Source: Deltaproteobacteria bacterium
GTDB taxonomy: Bacteria; Desulfobacterota; Binatia; UBA9968
Assembly (NCBI GenBank): GCA_005878685.1
Contig: VBLN01000282.1
Location: 3,532 to 11,190, forward strand
Direction of reading: 5' to 3'
Length of the DNA: 7,659 nt
Of the stretch, positions 1 through 6,400 are shown piece by piece. Within the stretch, counting starts at the first letter, position 1. The number at the start of each line of letters is the position of its first letter. The notes beneath the pieces were generated by a model. The model saw only the letters and a list, made by a program, of their open reading frames with translations, was not told where the DNA came from and did not search any database. The translations under genes and the position numbers were made by a program.

Positions 1-51
1 CAAAAACCGCGCTTTCAGTTTTTTGTGTCATAGAGCAATAATCACCTTTGA

Positions 52-312
52 GCTAACTCACCTTTATTTACCCGTCGCATCGAAGAACGTCAACTGGAGC
101 CGCTACAGGTTCTTGTTTCTCGCCGTTCTTCTGATATGGTTTTTCTTGAGATAGAGTGGAAGTATCAGTCGTCCGCCCGGCTGGATCTTTTTGGCCGCGG
201 GATTCTTACTGCCGATCTTGATCGGATCACCAATGCGTCACATAGCCGAGCCCTAGTCTCCTCTCCCGAAGGGAAAAACCTTAGATTTGCATTGATGCGA
301 GGACAAAAATGA
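52..312 (+). CDS. Possible 3' end of an unidentified upstream gene
   Basis: I do not recognise this protein. The frame is open for 86 codons, and its TGA (310-312) overlaps the tkt ATG in the ATGA arrangement also seen at rpiB/reductase and gnd/zwf. By hand count from codon 88 onward, G+C is highest at codon position 1, intermediate at 3 and lowest at 2, as expected of real coding sequence. The residues are soluble and mixed in charge, ending in ALMRGQK. Against a complete gene: the frame has a TAG at 31-33 and a TGA at 49-51, there is no usual start codon before ATG 136, and that ATG lacks a Shine-Dalgarno sequence. It could be the tail of a longer protein broken by a frameshift or nonsense change near 30-60, or chance. 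No signal peptide or membrane segment is seen in this frame. Confidence 0.35.
   Translation, partial: ANSPLFTRRIEERQLEPLQVLVSRRSSDMVFLEIEWKYQSSARLDLFGRGILTADLDRITNASHSRALVSSPEGKNLRFALMRGQK
212..225. repeat. 14-bp perfect dyad upstream of tkt
   Basis: CCGATC and GATCGG flank a central TT about 85 nt before the tkt start. A 2-nt loop is too small for a good RNA hairpin, so if it means anything it would be a DNA dyad, for example an operator. It also lies inside the probable coding frame 52-312, so chance is quite possible. Confidence 0.25.
299..303 (+). promoter_or_regulatory. Ribosome binding site of tkt
   Basis: GAGGA sits 5 nt before ATG 309 and fixes that codon as the tkt start. It lies inside the end of the upstream frame, which suggests coupled translation if that frame is real. 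Confidence 0.7.
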
Positions 313-2366
313 GTGAAGCAAGCCGCCTAGATCAGTTATGCATCAACAGCATCCGCATGCTTTCTGTGGATGCCGTTGAGAAGGCGAAGTCGGGCCATCC
401 GGGAGCTCCGATGGGGCTTGCACCCGTGGCTTACGTCTTATGGACTCGCTTCCTGAAGCATAATCCCCGCAATCCCTCATGGCCTGATCGCGACCGCTTT
501 GTCCTGTCCGCTGGCCACGGATCCATGCTGCTTTACAGCCTGCTCCATCTTACCGGCTACGACCTTTCACTCGAACAAATCAAACAATTCCGTCAGTGGG
601 GGAGTCAAACGCCCGGTCACCCTGAACGCGGCCTGACCCCAGGAGTGGAGACGACGACGGGACCGCTCGGTCAAGGCTTCGGCAACGGGGTAGGTATGGC
701 CATGGCTGAGGCGTATCTGGCAGCGCGCTACAACCGCCCAGGATTCGAGATCGTCAATCACTTTACTTACGGCGTCGTCAGCGACGGCGACTTGATGGAG
801 GGCGTTGCTTCGGAAGCCGCCGCGCTTGCAGGTCATCTGAAACTGGGCAAATTGATCTATCTTTACGATAATAATCGCATTTCACTGGCTGCCTCGACGG
901 AGCTTACCTTCACGGAGGACTGCGCGAGGCGGTTCGAGGCGTACGGCTGGCACGCGCAAGCGCTGGATGACGGAAACGACCTAGACGCTATCGACCAGGC
1001 ACTGCGGGCGGCACGCGGCCAGACAGCGAGGCCGTCGCTCATTCTGGTGCGCACGCACATCGGTTACGGATCTCCGGGGAAGCAAGATACGTTCGAGGCG
1101 CACGGCGCGCCGCTGGGCGAAGAAGAAGCGAGGCTGGCGAAGCAGAACCTTGGTTGGCCACCTGAGCCGCCGTTTTATGTCCCAGAGGAGGCGCTGGCGC
1201 ATTTTCGCGAGACGGTCCGCAGGGGAGCAAAAGCCGAGACCGAATGGCAAGACAGCTTCTCCACCTATGCGCGGACATTTCCCGATATGGCCAGAGAACT
1301 GGAGCAAGTCATACGGGGCGATTTACCCGAAGGCTGGGAAGCAGCGATTCCTAACTTTCCTGCCGATGGCAAAGGGCTGGCGACGCGCGTTGCATCCGGG
1401 AAGGTTCTCAACGCTCTAGCGCAGAAGCTCCCAACCTTGATTGGCGGCTCAGCGGATCTAAATCCCTCGACCTATACCGTACTGCGAGAGATGGGCGATT
1501 TTCAAAGCCCCCAGAGGAGAGTCGCCGATATTCAAGGCTCGGCTGGCGGAGTTTGGAGCTACGCCGGGCGCAACCTCCATTTCGGCGTGCGTGAGCACGG
1601 GATGGACACGACCCTAAACGGCATGGCGGCCCACGGAGGGATCATTCCTTTCGGCGCGACGTTCCTGATCTTCTCCGATTACATGCGTCCCACGATTCGA
1701 CTCGCGGCGCTGATGGAACTGCGGGCGATCTACGTCTTCACACACGACAGCATCGCACTCGGCGAAGACGGCCCGACCCATCAGCCGGTGTAGCAGCTCG
1801 CCAGCTTGCGCGCGATTCCGCGCCTCATTGTCATTCGCCCATGCGACGCCAACGAAACAGCCGCCGCATGGCGCGTGGCCATTGAGACCCGCGACCGTCC
1901 GGTGGCGCTCGTGTTGACGCGGCAAAACGTACCGACCCTGGACCGGAATCAGTTCGCCGCAGCCGAGGGGCTACGACGGGGCGCTTACGTCTTAGTCGAT
2001 GCACCCAACGGCAAGCCCGACCTCATTCTGATCGGCACCGGCTCAGAGGTGCCGCTGGTCGTAGCCGCGCGGCAAAAGTTGCTGGAGCAAAAGCTTCATG
2101 CGCGCGTCGTATCCATGCCCAGCTGGGAGCTGTTCGATGCGCAACCGAGAGAGTATCGCGACTCGGTTTTTCCTCCATCCGTCCGGGCGCGGCTCGCGGT
2201 GGAGGCGGCGCTTCCGCAAGGGTGGCATCGCTACGTCGGCGATGGTGGCAATGTGATTGGGGTGGAGCGCTTCGGCGCGTCTGCTCCAGGAAATGTGGTG
2301 ATGGAGAAGTTGGGCTTCACCGTGGATCACGTCGTGGAGCGCGCTCTGGCGCTGTTAAAGAGATAG
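309..2366 (+). pseudogene. tkt: Transketolase, interrupted by one in-frame TAG (codon 495)
   Basis: Transketolase moves two-carbon ketol units between sugar phosphates in the non-oxidative pentose phosphate pathway, using thiamine diphosphate (TPP) and a divalent metal in the cytoplasm. Read through, the product is 685 residues, the usual full length. Visible motifs are the N-terminal [25 protein letters not shown], the [13 protein letters not shown] loop, the TPP/metal site SDGDLMEG (about residues 158-165) followed by YDNN, the FGVREHGM segment with the catalytic Glu429, [17 protein letters not shown] ending at residue 494, and a complete C-terminal domain ([26 protein letters not shown]). 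TAG 1791-1793 stands where the family has Glu (HQPVEQ). The frame does not change across it, and the next 190 codons are intact. Without readthrough only a 494-residue protein would form, lacking the end of the pyrimidine-binding domain and the whole C-terminal domain. No ATG restart lies close behind the stop; TTG 1806 is in frame but aligns with a normal internal Leu. The final stop TAG (2364-2366) is 3 nt before rpiB. Confidence 0.93.
1791..1793 (+). other. In-frame TAG inside tkt at a conserved Glu position
   Basis: The codons run CCG GTG TAG CAG CTC GCC, where transketolases read P-V-E-Q-L-A. One G-to-T change from GAG is sufficient. The stop is visible in the sequence, and the ancestral Glu is inferred from family knowledge. 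Confidence 0.95.
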
Positions 2367-2369
2367 ACG

Positions 2370-2858
2370 ATGCGTGTTGTGATCGGCGCCGACCACGCGG
2401 GTTTTTGGCTCAAACAGGAGCTCGTGACCTACACGAAGAGTCTGACCTACGAAGTTTTGGATATGGGTACAAATAGCGATCAGCCTGTAGACTACCCCGA
2501 TTACGCGGAGGCGGTGGCGGTCGCTGTTTTGGAAGGAAAAGCCGACCGCGGCGTACTTGTCTGCGGCAGCGGCGTAGGGGCTACAGTGGCGGCTAACAAA
2601 ATCCCAGGCATCCGGGCTGGGCTCTGTCATGACACCTACTCGGCACACCAGGGAGTAGAACACGACGATATGAATGTACTGGTGTTAGGTGCCCGAGTCA
2701 TTGGCCCGGCACTGGCACACGAGCTGGTTCGGGCTTTTCTCGGGGCGACTTTTAGCGGCGAAGAGCGACACAGGCGGCGACTTGAAAAAGTAAAAGCTTT
2801 GGAGGCCCGGTACGCAAGCAACGCTGATACTGACCCGCGCAAAGGCAAAAAGGCATGA
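2370..2858 (+). CDS. rpiB: Ribose-5-phosphate isomerase B (RpiB/LacAB family)
   Basis: RpiB interconverts ribulose-5-phosphate and ribose-5-phosphate, linking the oxidative and non-oxidative branches of the pentose phosphate pathway. The 162-residue length is slightly above the usual 140-155 because of a basic tail (residues 150-162, ending GKKA). Diagnostic features are the N-terminal [10 protein letters not shown] (residues 3-12), DMGTNS (31-36), DYPDYA (41-46), and VCGSGVGA around Cys65, the expected catalytic base. They continue with [19 protein letters not shown] and [14 protein letters not shown], where His98 lies in the usual phosphate/ring-opening region. ATG 2370 gives the canonical RpiB N-terminus, so this start is secure. 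It begins 3 nt after the tkt stop, in the same frame, with only a weak purine-rich Shine-Dalgarno (AAAGAGA), so translation is probably coupled to tkt. Its TGA overlaps the next gene by ATGA. Confidence 0.95.
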   Translation: MRVVIGADHAGFWLKQELVTYTKSLTYEVLDMGTNSDQPVDYPDYAEAVAVAVLEGKADRGVLVCGSGVGATVAANKIPGIRAGLCHDTYSAHQGVEHDDMNVLVLGARVIGPALAHELVRAFLGATFSGEERHRRRLEKVKALEARYASNADTDPRKGKKA

Positions 2859-3559
2859 TCACCTACGCCATTAGGTTAAAAAAGAGGACAATGGCGTTCC
2901 ATTTCGAAAGACCAGCTGGTTTTCAATTCAAAGCTGGTCAATATTTTCTTTTAACCCTCATAGATCCCGCCGAGACTGATGCCGAGGGCAACGACCGCAC
3001 TTTCTCAATCGCAAGCGCTCCCTTTGAAAGCGACTTAATCGTAGCTACCAGAATGCGCGATTCGGCTTTTAAGAGAGTCTTAAAGACAATCCCTATAGGA
3101 ACCGAGGTGAACATGGAGGGCCCCTATGGCTCTTTTGTCCTTCATAATGATGCTTCTCGACCGGCGGTGCTCCTCGCAGGAGGTATCGGGATCACACCCG
3201 TGCGGTCCATGATCCTGCAGGCGGCCCGAGAGAAGCTCCCCCAACGAATCTATCTTTTCTATTCTAACCGTAGACCGGAAGATGCTGCCTTCCTTGAAGA
3301 GCTCCAAAAAATGGAAAACGAAAATCCCCATTACCGATTTATTGGCACCATGACTGACATGGAAACATCGCAACAACCCTGGCGGGGCTAGACCGGCTAT
3401 ATTCACCGAGAAATGATTGCAAAATTCATCGAAGATTTTTCGGCACCGATCTATTATGTCGTCGGACCGCCAGGGATGGTCGGCTCGATGCGCAGCGTAC
3501 TGGCTCGGGCGGGCGTGAGCAATGAGAAGATTCGCGCTGAAGAGTTTGCTGGTTACTGA
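2855..3559 (+). pseudogene. Ferredoxin-NADP+ reductase-type FAD oxidoreductase, interrupted by one in-frame TAG (codon 179)
   Basis: This is a small two-domain flavoprotein that moves electrons between NAD(P)H and a one-electron carrier or partner oxidoreductase. Read through, it is 234 residues, normal for a stand-alone reductase of this superfamily. The FAD domain shows FKAGQYFLLTL (about 25-35), the flavin-binding RTFS (48-51) and EGPYGSF (88-94). The nucleotide domain shows LLAGGIGITPVRSM (106-119), YLFYSNR (133-139), YYVVGPPGMV (200-209) and the C-terminal EEFAGY. There is no Cys cluster for a 2Fe-2S centre, so the electron partner must be a separate protein. TAG 3389-3391 falls in WRG-stop-TGYI, a segment that in relatives usually reads like WxGExGYI, so Glu is the likely original residue. 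The following 55 codons are intact and in frame. Termination there would remove the C-terminal half of the NAD(P) site and probably inactivate the enzyme. The start overlaps rpiB (ATGA). The physiological substrate cannot be assigned. Confidence 0.85.
3389..3391 (+). other. In-frame TAG inside the reductase gene
   Basis: The codons run CGG GGC TAG ACC GGC TAT, giving R-G-stop-T-G-Y. The downstream frame continues with unmistakable family motifs to TGA 3557-3559. GAG to TAG is the simplest one-base explanation; AAG or CAG as ancestor cannot be excluded without an alignment. Confidence 0.93.
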
Positions 3560-3581
3560 CAAGATTACCCATAGCCATTTT

Positions 3582-3588
3582 GAGGGAG
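3582..3588 (+). promoter_or_regulatory. Ribosome binding site of tal-pgi
   Basis: GAGGGAG lies 7 nt before ATG 3596 in the 36-nt gap after the reductase. It supports that ATG as the start. No promoter or terminator is evident in this gap. Confidence 0.7.
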
Positions 3589-3595
3589 AAAGACA

Positions 3596-6355
3596 ATGAA
3601 TCCTTTGGAGGAATTACAAAAGCACGGGCAATCCATCTGGCTGGATTATATTCGCCGCAGCCTGATCACCAGTGGCGAACTCCAGAGCCTTGTAGAGAAC
3701 GACGGCCTGCGCGGGGTGACGAGTAACCCAACGATCTTCGAGAAAGCTATTGCCGGCAGCAGCGACTACGACGGCGCCTTGCGCACCTTGCTCACCAACA
3801 ATGCTCAGACCGACGCCGATATGCTCTACGAGGCGTTGGCCGTCGAGGATATCCAGATGGCCGCTGATGTCTTAAGGCCGATATATGATCAGACTGAGGG
3901 CGCGGACGGGTTTGTTAGCCTAGAGGTATCCCCGAATCTCGCCCATGATACGAAAGGGACGATCACCGAGGCTAAGCGATTGAATGCAGTGGTAGCCCGT
4001 CCCAACGTGATGATCAAAGTCCCAGCTACGTCGGAGGGAATTCCAGCGATCGAAGCTCTCACAGCCGAAGGGATCAACATTAACATCACGCTGATGTTCT
4101 CTCTCAGCCACTACGAGGCTGTAGCCCGAGCGTATATCAAGGGTCTGGAGCGCTGTGCTCATCCTAGCCGGGTCGCCTCTGTGGCGTCTTTCTTCGTGAG
4201 TCGTGTCGACACGCTGGTTGACCGCGCATTGGAGGCGATCGCAACCCCTGAGGCGTTGGCTCTGAGAGGTCGGATTGCAATCGCCAATTCCAAAGTGGTC
4301 TATCGTCGCTTTCGTGAGCTCTTCTATGGTGACGCGTTTTCCTCTCTTCGAAAACGAGGAGCTCGCGTTCAACGCCCCCTCTGGGCCAGCACAGGAACCA
4401 AGAACCCTATCTATTCTGATGTCCGTTACGTCGAAGAGCTTATCGGGGCGGATACGGTCAACACTTTGCCTCCGGCGACCCTCAATGCATTCAGGGAGCA
4501 TGGTCGGGTGCGAGGGGCGACAGTAGAGGAAGGGCTAGACGGGGCGAAGTCTGAGCTCGCCCGCCTAAAGCACTTGGGCGTGGACTTGGATGCAACCGCC
4601 GAGAAGTTGCAGGGAGATGGCGTCGCCGCTTTTGCTGCCTCCTTCAACCAGTTACGGGTCACGCTTGAAGAGAAACGTAGATCTATCATTGCCGGCCAAG
4701 TGGACCGTCAGCTTTTGAAGCCAGGGCAATATCAGAACCGCGTCGAAAATCGCAGAGAAACATGGCAGAAAGACAAATTCGCCTGTCGGCTGTGGTCAAA
4801 AGATCCAACCCTCTGGTTTCCCAAACCGGTCGCTGAAATCACCGATCGCTTAGGTTGGCTGACGCTGCCTGAGACCATGCATGATCAGCTCGACGGTCTG
4901 AAAGCCTTCGCCGCAGAGGTGATGGCGGATGGAATACGTCATTGTGTGCTGGTCGGGATGGGCGGCTCCAGCCTGGCGCCGGAGGTTTTTCAGACAACCT
5001 TTGGCAACCGTGAGGGCTATCCAGAACTGATTGTGCTGGATAGCACCCATCCGGCCGCGGTCCGTGCCGTTGAGGCGAGAGTTGATCTGCGGCGCGCCCT
5101 TTTCTTGGTCTCAAGCAAGTCAGGTACCACAACGGAGACCCTATCTTTCTTCCGATACTTCTGGCACAAGGCGAGCCAAGTCACCGGCCAGCCGGGGCGC
5201 CACTTTGTCGCCATAACTGATCCAGACACGCCGCTGGAGAGGCTGGCGCGCGAAAGAGGTTTTCGCTTTGTCTTTAACGCGCCGCCGGACGTGGGGGGGC
5301 GTTATTCTGCCCTGACTGTTTTCGGTCTCGTCCCGGCAGCGCTGATTGGCGTCGATCTGGACGCTATCTTGGACCGAGCCTGGAGGATGAGTGAGGCCTG
5401 TGCCTTTTGTGTACGCGAGTCTGATAACCCCTGTCTCTCTCTCGGCGCAGCGCTCGGTGAACTAGCCCTAGCCGGTCGTGATAAGGTCACTTTCCTATCC
5501 TCACTGTCGTTGGCCGCTTTTCCTGCTTGGATTGAGCAGCTTATCGCCGAGAGCACCGGAAAGGACGGGAAAGGCATCGTACCGGTGGCCGATGAACCGC
5601 CGGCGTCGCCAGAGCTCTACGGTGCGGATCGCGTCTTCGTCAGCTTGCTGATGGAGGGAGAGAACAACAAAGAGCTGGGCGAGAAGATTGCGGCGGTTGA
5701 AGCTACTGGTCACCCTGTGATCCAGATTCGTCTCAACGAGAAGGCCGATCTGGGCCAGGAGTTCTTTCGCTGGGAGGTTGCCGTCGCGGCGGCCGGCGCG
5801 GTCCTTGGAATTCACCCTTTTAACCAGCCTGATGTGCAGCTTGCAAAGGAGCTGGCCACTCAAGCCATGAATAAAAAGGCCAAAGGAATGAGTGAAGCGG
5901 CGAGCTTAGAGCAGGTAGCTGCCACGAACCCGGACGCTTTGCGGCAATCGGTCTCCAACTGGTTGACTAAGACACGGGCGGGCGACTACGTAGCCGTGCA
6001 GGCATACGTTCAACCGACGCCTGAGAGCACAGCCCTGCTCCAGACTATCCGGATCGCTCTGCGGAACCGCCTGCGGCTGGCTACGACGCTGGGTTATGGT
6101 CCGCGTTTTCTCCACTCCACTGGTCAGCTCCATAAAGGAGGACCAAACACGGCTCTTATCCTACAGCTTGTGGACGAGCCCGCAGACGACCTTCCGGTGC
6201 CAGAGACTGACTATACCTTTGGCTCTTTGATTCGTGCACAGGCTGTCGGGGATTTCCAGGCACTGAAGCAGCGAGGCCGTCGTGTGTTGCGCATAGATCT
6301 TAGCAGAGATGTGGCTGGCGGATTGGCACGACTGACAGAAGCACTGCGTAGCTGA
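3596..6355 (+). CDS. tal-pgi: Bifunctional transaldolase / glucose-6-phosphate isomerase fusion
   Basis: This single 919-residue chain carries two cytoplasmic enzymes. The N-terminal transaldolase (about residues 1-355) transfers dihydroxyacetone units between sedoheptulose-7-phosphate and glyceraldehyde-3-phosphate. The C-terminal phosphoglucose isomerase (about 400-919) converts the resulting fructose-6-phosphate to glucose-6-phosphate. Transaldolase evidence: GVTSNPTIFEKAI near the N-terminus, SLEVSPNLAHDT, MIKVPAT with the Schiff-base Lys141, SFFVSRVD (198-205) and RPLWASTGTKNP. Isomerase evidence: GMGGSS (454-459), SSKSGTT (506-512) for the sugar phosphate, GGRYS (567-571), ESTGK (652-656), and NQPDVQLAK (743-751) with the expected catalytic Lys751. 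The charged stretch at about 356-400 is the likely linker. Known fusions of this kind are about 930-950 residues, so the length fits. There is no in-frame stop, in contrast to tkt and the reductase. Product coupling suits a cyclic pentose phosphate route feeding zwf downstream. Confidence 0.96.
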   Translation: MNPLEELQKHGQSIWLDYIRRSLITSGELQSLVENDGLRGVTSNPTIFEKAIAGSSDYDGALRTLLTNNAQTDADMLYEALAVEDIQMAADVLRPIYDQTEGADGFVSLEVSPNLAHDTKGTITEAKRLNAVVARPNVMIKVPATSEGIPAIEALTAEGININITLMFSLSHYEAVARAYIKGLERCAHPSRVASVASFFVSRVDTLVDRALEAIATPEALALRGRIAIANSKVVYRRFRELFYGDAFSSLRKRGARVQRPLWASTGTKNPIYSDVRYVEELIGADTVNTLPPATLNAFREHGRVRGATVEEGLDGAKSELARLKHLGVDLDATAEKLQGDGVAAFAASFNQLRVTLEEKRRSIIAGQVDRQLLKPGQYQNRVENRRETWQKDKFACRLWSKDPTLWFPKPVAEITDRLGWLTLPETMHDQLDGLKAFAAEVMADGIRHCVLVGMGGSSLAPEVFQTTFGNREGYPELIVLDSTHPAAVRAVEARVDLRRALFLVSSKSGTTTETLSFFRYFWHKASQVTGQPGRHFVAITDPDTPLERLARERGFRFVFNAPPDVGGRYSALTVFGLVPAALIGVDLDAILDRAWRMSEACAFCVRESDNPCLSLGAALGELALAGRDKVTFLSSLSLAAFPAWIEQLIAESTGKDGKGIVPVADEPPASPELYGADRVFVSLLMEGENNKELGEKIAAVEATGHPVIQIRLNEKADLGQEFFRWEVAVAAAGAVLGIHPFNQPDVQLAKELATQAMNKKAKGMSEAASLEQVAATNPDALRQSVSNWLTKTRAGDYVAVQAYVQPTPESTALLQTIRIALRNRLRLATTLGYGPRFLHSTGQLHKGGPNTALILQLVDEPADDLPVPETDYTFGSLIRAQAVGDFQALKQRGRRVLRIDLSRDVAGGLARLTEALRS

Positions 6356-6367
6356 GACGCGGTCTCA
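6353..6367 (+). repeat. 15-nt perfect inverted repeat over the tal-pgi stop codon
   Basis: TGAGAC, a GCG loop, then GTCTCA; the TGA stop of tal-pgi is the first half of the left arm. The stem has 6 bp with a 3-nt loop and is not followed by a T run, so it is not a standard intrinsic terminator. It might act as a small mRNA processing or stability hairpin between tal-pgi and gnd, or be chance. Confidence 0.45.
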
Positions 6368-6385
6368 TGCAACATTCGTATTAGC

Positions 6386-6392
6386 AAGGAGG
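6386..6392 (+). promoter_or_regulatory. Strong ribosome binding site of gnd
   Basis: AAGGAGG, a full match to the anti-Shine-Dalgarno core, is 8 nt before ATG 6401. It is the strongest site in the window and allows gnd to be translated independently of tal-pgi. Confidence 0.85.
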
Positions 6393-6400
6393 AAATCGCG

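Noticed and set aside
15..42. Sigma70-like promoter TTCAGT-16-AATAAT
   Set aside because: The -10 matches 5 of 6 but the -35 only 3 of 6; such matches are common by chance in AT-rich sequence and nothing else supports it.
2..256. Alternative upstream frame giving a small two-membrane-segment protein, interrupted by TAG at 152-154 and ended by TAG at 254-256
   Set aside because: There is no start codon before the hydrophobic segments, and codon-position G+C fits the overlapping frame 52-312 better; the hydrophobicity probably comes from reading T-rich second positions in a shifted frame.
1791..1799. TAG CAG CTC resembles the viral/plant leaky-stop context UAG-CAR-YYA
   Set aside because: The last base differs, that context acts in eukaryotes, and the Gln-Leu codons are simply the conserved transketolase residues after Glu.
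1806..2366. Separate C-terminal transketolase subunit starting at TTG 1806
   Set aside because: Split two-subunit transketolases exist, but they divide at another domain border; here the break falls within the pyrimidine-binding domain at a conserved Glu, and TTG aligns with a normal internal Leu without a Shine-Dalgarno sequence.
3080..3562. Long open frame on the minus strand opposite the reductase
   Set aside because: It has no recognisable motif and lies entirely against a well-conserved plus-strand gene; it is a shadow frame.
5293..5299. Run of seven G as a possible frameshift site in tal-pgi
   Set aside because: The frame is correct on both sides (VGGRYS reads through), so no slippage or error needs to be invoked.
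5501..5863. Minus-strand open frame within tal-pgi
   Set aside because: It is antisense to conserved isomerase motifs and has no ribosome binding site or protein features of its own.
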